Part shown: in pieces, positions 18,708 through 28,489 of the stretch
Position numbering within the stretch: position 1 is the first letter of the stretch
Layout: every line of letters starts with the position of its first letter
NCBI RefSeq assembly: GCF_039541075.1
Contig: NZ_BAABFN010000001.1
Location: forward strand, 124,001-188,000
Reading direction: 5' to 3'
Source of the DNA: Compostibacter hankyongensis
GTDB taxonomy: Bacteria > Bacteroidota > Bacteroidia > Chitinophagales > Chitinophagaceae
DNA: 64,000 nucleotides
Made by a program: the position numbers and the translations under genes
The notes under the pieces: generated by a model
Databases searched by the model: none
Told to the model about the DNA's origin: nothing
The model's input: only the letters and a program-made list of their open reading frames with translations

Positions 18708-21166
18708 TCACTCCGTTCTCAGACTATTCACCGGGTTGGCGGTAGCCGCTTTATCGCCTGGAAGCTGACCGTAAGCAATGCAATTACGACCGCAATAAAA
18801 CCGGCAAATAGAAGCATCCACCATTGTATATCTATCCGGTATGAAAAATCCTGCAGCCACCTGTTCATTAACCACCAGGATATAGGGGTGGCGATGATAA
18901 TAGAAATAAACACCAGCACAACAAATTCCTTCGACAACAGCCGGACAATACCGGAAACGGAAGCCCCCAGTACCTTTCTGATGCCCACTTCTTTGGTTCG
19001 CTGAAATGCCGTCAAAGCCGCCAGGCCAAATAATCCCAGGCAACTTATTAAAATAGCAATGACCGTCGCGGCAGAAACCAGCGTCTGGGTTTTCCTTTCC
19101 GACTCATACAATGTTTTGATCTTTTGGTCATAAAATTTATAGGAGAACGGAACATCGCCATACACGGCTTTCCATTCCTTTTCCACTGCATGAATAGCCG
19201 TATGCCATTTTTGAGACTGAGGCGGTAATTTTATGTTTAACGTTCTGAGCTGGTCTTTTGAAGCGGTCAGGAGCAAGGGATCGATCTGCGATTGGAAGCC
19301 GAAGTGATGAAAATCAGCAATAACGCCGACGATAGGATAATACCGGGGATCGTCTCCCTTCCCGACCAGAAATTTCCCCAGGGCATCCTCCGGGGACTTG
19401 AATCCATATGCCTTTACCGCCTTTTCATTAATGACCACTTCGCGCATGGTATCGGAAGGATTGAAATTCCGCCCGGCGAGTAAATGAAAACCATAAAAGC
19501 GAAGGTATGCGGTATCGCCATACTTAACCTGCACCTGCTGTTGATTTTCATTTCCGTCCTGGTAATAGCTTAACATGTTTGCGATCATAGCATTGTCCAT
19601 CGGACGATTCCCCAGGCTCACATCGGCGACAGCGGGGTTATTATCAAGTTCATGCTTTAATATAAATTGCTTGTCTTTATACTTAGGATCAATGGAAACA
19701 CGGTAGGGAATATCAACATTTACCACCGCTTCTTTATTGAACCCGGGATCTGCATGCAATACATATTGCAGCTGCCGGTGAATGATGACGGCCCCGATAA
19801 TAAAGACCTGTGCGACCAGGAACTGGAAGACAACCAGCCCTTTTCTAAAAGTTATCTTATTCCTTCCTATTACTTTTTCCGTAGCCCCTTTTAAAACGTT
19901 GACCGTGTCAACCTTTGTAGCCAGCCAGGCAGGGTAGAATCCCGACAACAGCGAAACGACGATAATAAGGCTCAGCATAAACAGCGCCATGCCTTTGTAA
20001 TTCATGTAGGTTAAAAGTCCGTCGGGCAAAAAAGCAGCGAAGACCTTTACGGCAATCAGCACGAAAAAGAAGGAAAGCGTCGCCGCGAGGATGGTTACAA
20101 AAAATGTTTCTCCGATAAACCCTGATATGATCCGTCCTGAAGAGCTCCCCAGCGTCTTTCGTATGCCGATCTCCCTGGACCGGCGGGGTAAAAGTGCCGT
20201 ACTGAGATTAATATAATTAATACAGGCCAATAATAAAAGAAAGGCGCCGACGATCATCAATCCGTTTAATACTTTTCTGTTCGCTGTTCTGGTCTGCGCA
20301 TTCAGGTTGGTTTCAAAATGCTTGTCTTTCAATGCAGTCACATCAAACCAGCTTTCATATTTATACCGGTCAAACATCTCCTTATTATGTTTCCGGTTAA
20401 GGACATTCAGCTGTTTTATACTGTTCCGGACATCGCTATTCCGGGCCGGTTTGATAAAGACAAGATCATTGGAGCTGGTAGCGCCCCAGCTGCTGTTGGT
20501 TATATCAGCCTTACTGATCGGTATAAACTCGTTGTTATCTTTACTGAAGCTATTGGGTGCAGCAAGCTGAGCCACTACCGCAGAAACCCTTCGAACGATG
20601 GTATCATCATAAATAATGGTTTTCCCTATCACCTCCTCAGGGCGCAGGGCAGGAAAATATTCCCCGGCCCTCGTGTCTGTAAGCACCAGTTTATCCGGAG
20701 CATCCAGGGCGCTGCGTTTATCCCCCGCCAGCCACTTATAATGCAGCAATTCAAAGTATCCCGGCACAGTCGACACCAGCTGAATATCTTTATCACTACT
20801 CTCAATACGCAGGGGTGGCTCATCCGGCATCCGGGTCACGAGCGCCATATGGTTATATTTATAAAACATCGGCACCACCAGGTCCAGGCCGCTCACCTCG
20901 TTTTTCAACGCGCTGTACACCGGTTTAGGCACTCCGGCGCCGGAGTAAACGGCTTCTCCACGTTCGGTTTTACTTGTAGAAAAAAGCTGGTATATGTTAT
21001 CCGCCCCGGGAATTTTTTTATCATAACTGTATTCATAGCTGACCATACGGAAAATGATCCAGGCAACACAAATACAGATGCTTAAGCCAAATACGTTAAG
21101 CAGGGTAAACAGGCGGTTCCGCCATAAGTTACGGAGCAGCGTTATAAAAAAGGTCTTAAACATCAC
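18708..21166 (-). CDS. FtsX/MacB-type ABC permease, array unit A gene 5, C-terminal frameshift
   Basis: Starts MMFKTFFITLLRNLWRNRLF (the second Met may be the true start). The first coupling motif, RRSREIGIRKTLGSS, is near residue 333 and the second, RTKEVGIRKVLGAS, near 728. The open frame ends at 18728 with SFQAIKRLPPTR, whereas the family ends AATANPVNSLRTE. That ending is present in the neighbouring frame and stops at 18708. The nine other genes imply AAG GCG GCT where this sequence has AAG CGG CT, so a single G is missing near 18749-18751. Either the gene carries a real 1-base deletion that replaces the last 13 residues, or it is a sequencing error. All helices precede the break, so function may survive. 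The loop (HFETNLNAQTRT) groups it with the 8687 and 23650 genes. Confidence 0.85.
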
Positions 21167-21227
21167 ATGTTAATTAAATAGTACGATTTAAAACATCGTA
21201 TAGCTCAACCGGTTACTGAGCGTCAGA

Positions 21228-23588
21228 TCACTCCGTGCGAAGGCTTTTCACAGGACTAACCGTTGCAGCGCGAAGGGCGTTCAAGCAAACGACCGCCAGT
21301 GACAAAAGTAAAACCAGCGCTCCCACGGCCACAAATATCCACCCACTGATACCTACCCGATAGGTGTATTTTTCCAGCCAGTGATGCATGAGCCACCAGG
21401 TAACCGGTACGGCAATAAGAAAAGAAATAAGCACCAGCTTCATAAACTCTCCCGATACCAGTAACAGGATCTGCCTGACGGTTGCGCCCAGGACCTTTCT
21501 GATGCCGATTTCCCTGAAACGTTTCTCTATGGTAAATGACGCCAGACCGGCCAGACCAATGCAACAAATAAAGATAGCCAGGGCTGCAAAGATGTTGGTG
21601 ATCTTACCGATCAGCTCTTCTGCAAGAAATTTATCTCCGTACTCCTCATCGGCAAACTGGTATTCGAACGGATAGGCCGGATTGTACTTTTTAAATATCG
21701 CCGAGATAACGGGCAGGGCTTTTTGCGGCAATACCCCTTCATTGAGACGCAGGCTGATCACACCGACGTCCCGGGGATTATAAAAAGTAAGCATGGGATC
21801 TACGGGCTGATAAGGGGATTCCATAATGACGTTTTCAGTAACGCCTATCACATTGTATTTCTCATCGCCAAAACGCATTTCCATACCGATCGGCTTTTTC
21901 AGGTTCATGGCCTCCACTGCGGCACGATTCAGCAAAATGGACGCAGAATCCGAAGGCATCCCGGTAAAATCATGACCCTGCAATATTTTTATCCCCATCG
22001 TTTTGGCAAAATCCACATCGGTGCGTATACCGGAAACAATCAGATCCAGGTCTGCCGGCTTACCGTTCCAGTCCGGAGCTCCCGATTTCCACCATATCTG
22101 TGTAATAGGGGAGCTGGACCGGGTAACGGCCTGAACTAACCGGCTTCCAAGCAAATCCTGCTTCAGGGCCGCGAAATTTTTATCGGTATCGCTGGTCCCG
22201 GTTATCATGATCAGATTATCTTCATTATACCCCATATCGCGGTTCTTTATATATTGTATCTGCCGGTATACAATACCCGTAGCCGAAATAAGCAAAATAG
22301 AGATCACAAACTGAACCACGACCAGGAAATGCCTGGGCAAAGATGCATCGGCACCCTTAAAAAAAGTTCCTTTCAATGCTTTTATCGGCTTAAAAGACGA
22401 AAGATATAAGGCGGGATAGCTCCCGGCGACCATGCCGGTAAGCAGGATCACGAGAAAAGAGCCTATCCAGAAATAAGGCTGACTGATATCCAGTGTCAGG
22501 TCTTTATCCACCAGGGCGTTGAAGGCCGGCAGCAGCAGGTACACTCCCAAAACCGACAATAAAAAAGCGGTCAGCACCAGGAGCGTGGATTCGGCAAAAA
22601 ACTGCAACATAAGAGACCCCTTTTTGCTGCCCAGTGTCTTGCGGATACCCACCTCTTTAGACCGCTTTTCCGACTGGGCAGTAGAAAGATTCATGAAATT
22701 TACACAGGCGATCAATAGTATAATAAAAGCAATAATGGTAAAAAGCCGTACGTATTCAATCATGCCGCCGGTATTCTTTCCGTCTTTAAACTCACTGTAC
22801 AAGCGCCACCGGCTCATTGGAAATGTAAAGTAGGTACTGATTTTGTCGCCGGGATCATGCTGTTTCTTTATGGTATTAATGATTTTGTCAACTTGCTGCA
22901 TATCGGCGCCGGGCGCCGTCTGTATATATACCCGCCATCTTGATCCGCTCCAGTTGTCCATCATTTGCCGGGTACTCTCGTCAGCATAATTGAATGGACG
23001 TATAAAGTCAAACTGGAAACTGGAATTTCCGGGAGGATCGGCCACTACTCCTGTCACTTTTACATCGCGGTTCTCTTCTACAACACGCATTGTCTGATTA
23101 ATGGGATCTTTGTCGCCAAATATTGCCTTGGCTGCAGACTGTGTCAATACAATAGAATAAGGATCCTGAATTGCACGGGCAGGACTGCCTTCTATAAATT
23201 TCCACGTAAACATATCGAAAAAATGACCGCTCGCCGTATAGCCGTTTTTTTGAAGCAGAACATCCTTGTACCGCAGCGTCAGATTATAATTCTGCGTGGT
23301 CACCACCGCATTGCTGATCAGCGGGCTGGCGTTCTCCAATGCACCCGCAAGCGGTAGTACCATATTATAATCGGTAAATACCCGGTTTTTAAAATCACGA
23401 TTGGCTATAACCACAGCAATATGATCATAGTTTTTATGAAATTTGTCATACCGGAGCTCGTCCCGAACCCAAAGTAAAATTAAAATGGTACAGATGATGC
23501 CGGTCGTCAGACCCAGCAGGTTGATGAGGGTAACGCTCTTGTTCCGCAATAAATTCCGCCGGGCCGTTTTGAAATAATTTTTAAACAT
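21228..23588 (-). CDS. FtsX/MacB-type ABC permease, array unit A gene 4
   Basis: The shortest intact member, 786 residues, starting MFKNYFKTARRNLLRNKSV. TM1 is INLLGLTTGIICTILILLW. The first coupling motif, EKRSKEVGIRKTLGSK, is near residue 314; the second, KRFREIGIRKVLGAT, near 696; the ending is AATVSPVKSLRTE. The loop FPMSRWRLYSEFKDGKNTGG and the FMNLSTAQSEKR motif put it with the unit B genes at 11219 and 6264, although it sits in unit A. 61 bp separate it from the gene on each side. Confidence 0.92.
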   Translation of the reverse strand: MFKNYFKTARRNLLRNKSVTLINLLGLTTGIICTILILLWVRDELRYDKFHKNYDHIAVVIANRDFKNRVFTDYNMVLPLAGALENASPLISNAVVTTQNYNLTLRYKDVLLQKNGYTASGHFFDMFTWKFIEGSPARAIQDPYSIVLTQSAAKAIFGDKDPINQTMRVVEENRDVKVTGVVADPPGNSSFQFDFIRPFNYADESTRQMMDNWSGSRWRVYIQTAPGADMQQVDKIINTIKKQHDPGDKISTYFTFPMSRWRLYSEFKDGKNTGGMIEYVRLFTIIAFIILLIACVNFMNLSTAQSEKRSKEVGIRKTLGSKKGSLMLQFFAESTLLVLTAFLLSVLGVYLLLPAFNALVDKDLTLDISQPYFWIGSFLVILLTGMVAGSYPALYLSSFKPIKALKGTFFKGADASLPRHFLVVVQFVISILLISATGIVYRQIQYIKNRDMGYNEDNLIMITGTSDTDKNFAALKQDLLGSRLVQAVTRSSSPITQIWWKSGAPDWNGKPADLDLIVSGIRTDVDFAKTMGIKILQGHDFTGMPSDSASILLNRAAVEAMNLKKPIGMEMRFGDEKYNVIGVTENVIMESPYQPVDPMLTFYNPRDVGVISLRLNEGVLPQKALPVISAIFKKYNPAYPFEYQFADEEYGDKFLAEELIGKITNIFAALAIFICCIGLAGLASFTIEKRFREIGIRKVLGATVRQILLLVSGEFMKLVLISFLIAVPVTWWLMHHWLEKYTYRVGISGWIFVAVGALVLLLSLAVVCLNALRAATVSPVKSLRTE

Positions 23589-23649
23589 AAAAACATTTTA
23601 AGTCTCCCTTATTCCTTATCATAATGACATTTTCTCCTTTTTATTAGCA

Positions 23650-26052
23650 TCACTCCGTCCTCAAACTCTTCACCGGGTTGGCCGTGGCGGCCCTTATCGC
23701 GGTATATCCTACTGTAACCCAGGCCACACATAGCGCGCAAAGCACTGTGGCAACAAAAAATCCCGCGCCGATTGAAATACGATAGGTATATTGCTGCAGC
23801 CATTGGTGCATAAAATACCAGGCGACAGGAGATGCAATAAGAAAGGCCGCAACGATCAGCACCGTCAGCTCCCGTGACAGCATAATAACAATGTCCCGTA
23901 CTGCCGCCCCGAGCACCTTGCGGATACCGATCTCCTTTTTTCGTTGCACCGCGATAAACGAAATCAAGCCATACAGCCCCAGACAGGAAATGAAAATGGC
24001 GATAATCGAGAATATCTTATACAGCTGCGACAGCTGATTTTCCTGCTTGTAATAATTAGCGATAGACTGATCCAGGAAATTATATTCAAAAAAATAGTCC
24101 GGGAAGTCTTTGTTCCAGATCCGCTCCATGGCAGCAATGACGGGGGTGGCTTTCTTCATATCTATTTTAACATTGGCCAGGCCATATTCCGACCTTATCG
24201 TGGTCATCACTACCGCATTAATAGGATCGCGCAGAGAGTTCGTATGAAAATCTTTCACCACCCCCACTATGGGAGAGATCTTTCCGTTCACGTTAACCAT
24301 TTTTCCGATGGCGTCCGCAGGATCCGAAATGCCCAGCCCCCGCACTACGGCTTCGTTGACCACAAATTCCCGGATCGTATCTGAGGGGAAATACCTTCTT
24401 CCCGCTACAAGCTGGAACCGATATATATTGAAATAATTGGTATCCGCCGGCTTCATGGCGACAACCATATCCGGCTCTTTGCTATAATTGGTTAGCGTTC
24501 GCAGGTCGGTATACCAGCCCCCGCTTCCCGAAGGCGGAGCTGAGCTGAAACTCACCGCCTCGATTCCCGGGACATTCAATAATTCATTCCGGAGAAAATC
24601 TGCCCTGGCCAGGCCCAGGCTATCGTCCGGAAAGCTGGCATTCAGGACAGCGCTTTTCCTGAACCCCAGATCGGCGTTACGGAAATAATTCATCTGGGAG
24701 GATACCACCAGTGTTCCGATAATGAGCGCCTGCGCAATTACAAATTGTAAGACCACCAGGCCCCTCCTTAAAGAGATACCCTTCTGATGACGGGTAACGA
24801 GACTGCCTTTCAGTACATTTCCGGGTTTAAATCCCGACAAAACCAGGGCGGGATAAAATCCCGAAAGGAATGTCACCGATAAGAATACACAAAGCATAAA
24901 CCCGATGAACTTTGCCCGGGTTAACATGGAAGCGGACAAATGAATATCGAGGAGGTTATTTAAGAGGGGAATACAGACCAGCACAATGATCACAGCGCCG
25001 ATCAGGGAGAGCAGGGTGATAATGCCGGTCTCTCCCAAAAACTGAAATACGATCTGGGTCCGTTTTCCGCCTAATACTTTCCGCACACCGACTTCGCGGG
25101 AACGGGTAACCGACTGTGCTGTCGTAATATTGATAAAATTCACACAGGCAATGATCAGCAAAAACAGACCGATCAGCTCCAGCGCAAGGACCAGGTCCTT
25201 GCTGAAGGTGCGTCCGCTGAAATTGCCATAACGCCCGTCATAATGCATTTCATTCAATGGCTGAAGGGAAAGCCGGTATCCGGGGTTGTTCGGAGCTATG
25301 TAGGTCTCTGTGAATCCAGCCAAACGCTTATCGAACTGCTCCCGGGATATTTTAGTATTCAGCTGTATAAAGCAATAATTATCGTCAGAAATGCGGTTCC
25401 AATTATGCATGTCCACATAGTTTTTCAGCGTGGCATAAGACACTACTGCTTTTAGCTGAAAATCGGTGTTGGAGGGAGGATCGTTCAGGATGCCGGTAAT
25501 CTTCAGATCTACCTTGTCCATGTTAATTGTTTTGCCGGTTACATTCCTCCAGTCGCCGAAATATTTTATGGCGCTCTCCTTCGTCAGCAAAACGGTGTAG
25601 GGTTCATTGATGGCCTGCCTGATATTGCCTTCAGCCAGGCTGAAATCGAACATCTGAAAAAACTGTGGCTCGGCAAAAAAAACGCCGTCCGGTTCCTTGA
25701 ACTTTTTCAGAACTGTGCCATCCGGCGCTTTTATATTTACTTGCACATCGCCGTCTGCCCATATTGCAGCAGTCTTGGTTAACTGGGGAAAATCTGTCCG
25801 CAGCGTATTGGTTACGGGGAAGGGTACACCCGTCCTGTATTCCGGGTTAACGGGGTTTTTACCTATCCGGACTACGCGATAAATAGCGCTTCTGTTTCTA
25901 TGAAAGCTGTCGAAACTCTTTTCATACTGAACGAGCAGAAAGATGAGCAGGAACGCGGCAAAGCCCACCATTAATCCGGCTATGTTGATAACGGCATTGC
26001 CTTTGTACCTGGACAGGTTCCTTATTGCCGTTTTTAAATAGTTCTTTATCAT
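23650..26052 (-). CDS. FtsX/MacB-type ABC permease, array unit A gene 3
   Basis: An 800-residue permease starting MIKNYLKTAIRNLSRYKGN. TM1 is INIAGLMVGFAAFLLIFLL. The first coupling motif, TRSREVGVRKVLGGK, is near 322 and the second, QRKKEIGIRKVLGAA, near 709; the ending is AATANPVKSLRTE. The segment LQPLNEMHYDGRYGNFSG and FQFLGET group it with the genes at 8687 and 18708. The start is 34 bp after the stop of the 26087 gene. Periplasmic domains carry no cysteines or enzyme motifs that would suggest a substrate. Confidence 0.92.
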   Translation of the reverse strand: MIKNYLKTAIRNLSRYKGNAVINIAGLMVGFAAFLLIFLLVQYEKSFDSFHRNRSAIYRVVRIGKNPVNPEYRTGVPFPVTNTLRTDFPQLTKTAAIWADGDVQVNIKAPDGTVLKKFKEPDGVFFAEPQFFQMFDFSLAEGNIRQAINEPYTVLLTKESAIKYFGDWRNVTGKTINMDKVDLKITGILNDPPSNTDFQLKAVVSYATLKNYVDMHNWNRISDDNYCFIQLNTKISREQFDKRLAGFTETYIAPNNPGYRLSLQPLNEMHYDGRYGNFSGRTFSKDLVLALELIGLFLLIIACVNFINITTAQSVTRSREVGVRKVLGGKRTQIVFQFLGETGIITLLSLIGAVIIVLVCIPLLNNLLDIHLSASMLTRAKFIGFMLCVFLSVTFLSGFYPALVLSGFKPGNVLKGSLVTRHQKGISLRRGLVVLQFVIAQALIIGTLVVSSQMNYFRNADLGFRKSAVLNASFPDDSLGLARADFLRNELLNVPGIEAVSFSSAPPSGSGGWYTDLRTLTNYSKEPDMVVAMKPADTNYFNIYRFQLVAGRRYFPSDTIREFVVNEAVVRGLGISDPADAIGKMVNVNGKISPIVGVVKDFHTNSLRDPINAVVMTTIRSEYGLANVKIDMKKATPVIAAMERIWNKDFPDYFFEYNFLDQSIANYYKQENQLSQLYKIFSIIAIFISCLGLYGLISFIAVQRKKEIGIRKVLGAAVRDIVIMLSRELTVLIVAAFLIASPVAWYFMHQWLQQYTYRISIGAGFFVATVLCALCVAWVTVGYTAIRAATANPVKSLRTE

Positions 26053-26086
26053 AAAGAGGTGTTATAAGTCGAAAACGTCCTGAATG

Positions 26087-28465
26087 CTATTCCGTCCGCA
26101 GGCTCTTCACCGGATTGGCCACCGCTGCCTTTAAGGCCTGGATGCTTACGGTAAGCGCCGCTATCACAACAGCAATAATTCCCGAGATCGCAAACATCCA
26201 CAAGTGTATGGTTATATGGTTTGCAAAATCCTGTAACCATGCGTTCATGGCCCACCATGCCACGGGAAAAGCGATCAGGCATGCTATGCCTACAAACAGG
26301 ATAAAGTCTTTTGACAGCAGCATCACGATACCCGAAACCGTTGCGCCCAGCGCTTTGCGTACGCCGATCTCCTTTACCCGCTGTTTGGCAAACAGGGAAA
26401 TAAGCCCGAACATGCCCATGCAGGAAACAATGATGGTAAGCAGCGCCACAAAATTGGTAATCTTCAAAACACCATCTATCAACTTGTACTGATTGCTGAC
26501 CCGTTCGTCCATATAATCGTAGGCAAATGTCCTGCGCGAGGGCATCGATCTAAAATAATGCTCGAGCTTCGTCATTATTGCCTTCTTATGACCGCGGATA
26601 TTCAGGGAAAGATAATTATTAAAAAGGCCGGGCTTGCCCGTGTACCAATGAAGGACAGGTTCTATGCCACTTTGCATATTCTGGTAATTAAAGTTCTCCA
26701 TTACGCCTACCACCTTGTAAGTCGTATTGTCGCCTCGCTGTTTCAGCTGTTTTCCTTCAATGCTTGTCCAGCCCAGCGCCTGCATGGCCTTGCGGTTAAT
26801 CATCAGTGAAGATTTTTCGGAAGCCGCCAAATCATCATTAAAATTCCTCCCTTCAACCAGCGAAATGCCGAAGGTGGTAATATAGCCTGCATCCACACCG
26901 GCATGACGCATACTTACTTCTTTATTTGTAGCGGGGTCGTAATAAGTATTATAGTTATCATCGTAAGCAGTAGGTATTACGCTGCTGGTAGAAATGCCCT
27001 TAATGTCAGGATTGCTTTTCAGCTCATTTAATACCATGGAAAAATAAGAGGAGTCGGCTTTAGGGTCTTTAAAAGAAAGGTCAAGGCTCGCGGTCACAGT
27101 ATGGTCTTTATCAAAGCCCAGCGAAGCATTTTTCATATAATCAATCTGACGATTGAGAATGACCGTAATACAGATAAAAACAACAGCAAGGGCAAATTGA
27201 ACGGTAATAAAGACATTTCTCAAATATTTGCTGCTGCCCGCTTTTAGCAACCGGCCCTTTACGGCATCGGCTACCGGGAGCGAAATTAATCTTATTACCG
27301 GCAGCGTTCCGGCAGCAACCGCCACCACAATCCCCATCGCGAAAATGGACAAAACGAAAGGATAATCTTCCCGCAGATTCAAAGCCATGTCGGGAAACCG
27401 GCTGCCGTAAACCTTATTTAACAGGGGCAGCAGCACATACAGAAATAGCAATGCAGCCAACATAAGGGAGATCAAAACCAGGATACCGTTTTCTATACAA
27501 AATTGTATAATGATCTTTTTCCTGCTGCTGCCTATGATCTTCCTTACTGCCACTTCCTTTACACGCGTATACATAGCTGCCGCATTCAGGTTAATGAGGT
27601 TAACCAAAACAATAAGCAATATGAATCCCGCAGTGGCAATAGATCCTTTGATGATGATTTTGGTTATCGCGTCACCTTCGTCTTTGAATTTTGCAAAGGG
27701 AAAAGCTTTTACGATATCGGTATTTCTTGATTTATCGTAGTTCAGCTTTACCAGCTTATCAATTTTTGTATTGAATAGCGGAATGCTGGCACCTGGTTTT
27801 AACTTCAAAAAATTGACGGCAAAACCATTATACCAGTTGGCCGCGCCGGAAAAGTCTTTATCATTTTTCAGAAATGCGGTGGTCAGAAAAACATCGGCGC
27901 GGAGGGTAGAGTTGGCAGGAATCGGCTCAAGTACACCCGTTACCGTTAATTGAGCCGTATCGTCCGCATAAATAACCTTTCCTACAGGATTTATGTTTCC
28001 AAATAGGCCTCTTGCCGTTTTATCAGAAAGGACTACCGAATATTTTTCCTTTAGGGCAATTTCCGGATTGCCGTATTTTAAGGGGAAAGAGAAAACCTTA
28101 AAAAACCCGGTATCTACAAAAAAAGTGTTCTCCTGAAGTTCCTTGTCGCCGTTTTTGAGCCAGGGAGAATACCATTGCTGGATATGTGTGGCCGCTTCTA
28201 CTTCGGGGCAGGTTCTCAAAATCTCTCCCAGCAGGGGATAAGTGGTAAGCGTATACCCTTTCTCCCCGGTCTTGTCGATCGTTTTCAGGAAATACATTCT
28301 GTTTTTATCCTTGTGCATGTTGTCGGTCGTATAGTACATATATACGCCGATAAGCAAAGCCATAATACTGGCCAGCCCCACAGACAAACCGATGAGATTA
28401 ACCGCAGTAAACAGCTTGCTTTTCCAAAGCTGTCGGAGTGCAGTCTTGAAATAGTTTCTGAGCAT
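26087..28465 (-). CDS. FtsX/MacB-type ABC permease, array unit A gene 2 (divergent first half)
   Basis: A 792-residue protein starting MLRNYFKTALRQLWKSKLF. TM1 is VNLIGLSVGLASIMALLIG. This is the most divergent paralogue: the first-half motif reads TRVKEVAVRKIIGSS (near residue 306) after NLINLNAAAMY instead of the NFMNLSTARS type seen elsewhere, while the second half is standard (QRVKEIGVRKALGAT near 703). The ending is AAVANPVKSLRTE. The start follows the stop of the 28490 gene by 24 bp. One half of the coupling surface may contact the ATPase differently; that is inference. Confidence 0.9.
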   Translation of the reverse strand: MLRNYFKTALRQLWKSKLFTAVNLIGLSVGLASIMALLIGVYMYYTTDNMHKDKNRMYFLKTIDKTGEKGYTLTTYPLLGEILRTCPEVEAATHIQQWYSPWLKNGDKELQENTFFVDTGFFKVFSFPLKYGNPEIALKEKYSVVLSDKTARGLFGNINPVGKVIYADDTAQLTVTGVLEPIPANSTLRADVFLTTAFLKNDKDFSGAANWYNGFAVNFLKLKPGASIPLFNTKIDKLVKLNYDKSRNTDIVKAFPFAKFKDEGDAITKIIIKGSIATAGFILLIVLVNLINLNAAAMYTRVKEVAVRKIIGSSRKKIIIQFCIENGILVLISLMLAALLFLYVLLPLLNKVYGSRFPDMALNLREDYPFVLSIFAMGIVVAVAAGTLPVIRLISLPVADAVKGRLLKAGSSKYLRNVFITVQFALAVVFICITVILNRQIDYMKNASLGFDKDHTVTASLDLSFKDPKADSSYFSMVLNELKSNPDIKGISTSSVIPTAYDDNYNTYYDPATNKEVSMRHAGVDAGYITTFGISLVEGRNFNDDLAASEKSSLMINRKAMQALGWTSIEGKQLKQRGDNTTYKVVGVMENFNYQNMQSGIEPVLHWYTGKPGLFNNYLSLNIRGHKKAIMTKLEHYFRSMPSRRTFAYDYMDERVSNQYKLIDGVLKITNFVALLTIIVSCMGMFGLISLFAKQRVKEIGVRKALGATVSGIVMLLSKDFILFVGIACLIAFPVAWWAMNAWLQDFANHITIHLWMFAISGIIAVVIAALTVSIQALKAAVANPVKSLRTE

Positions 28466-28489
28466 GATTTTTCAGCTTTGGGCGATCCT

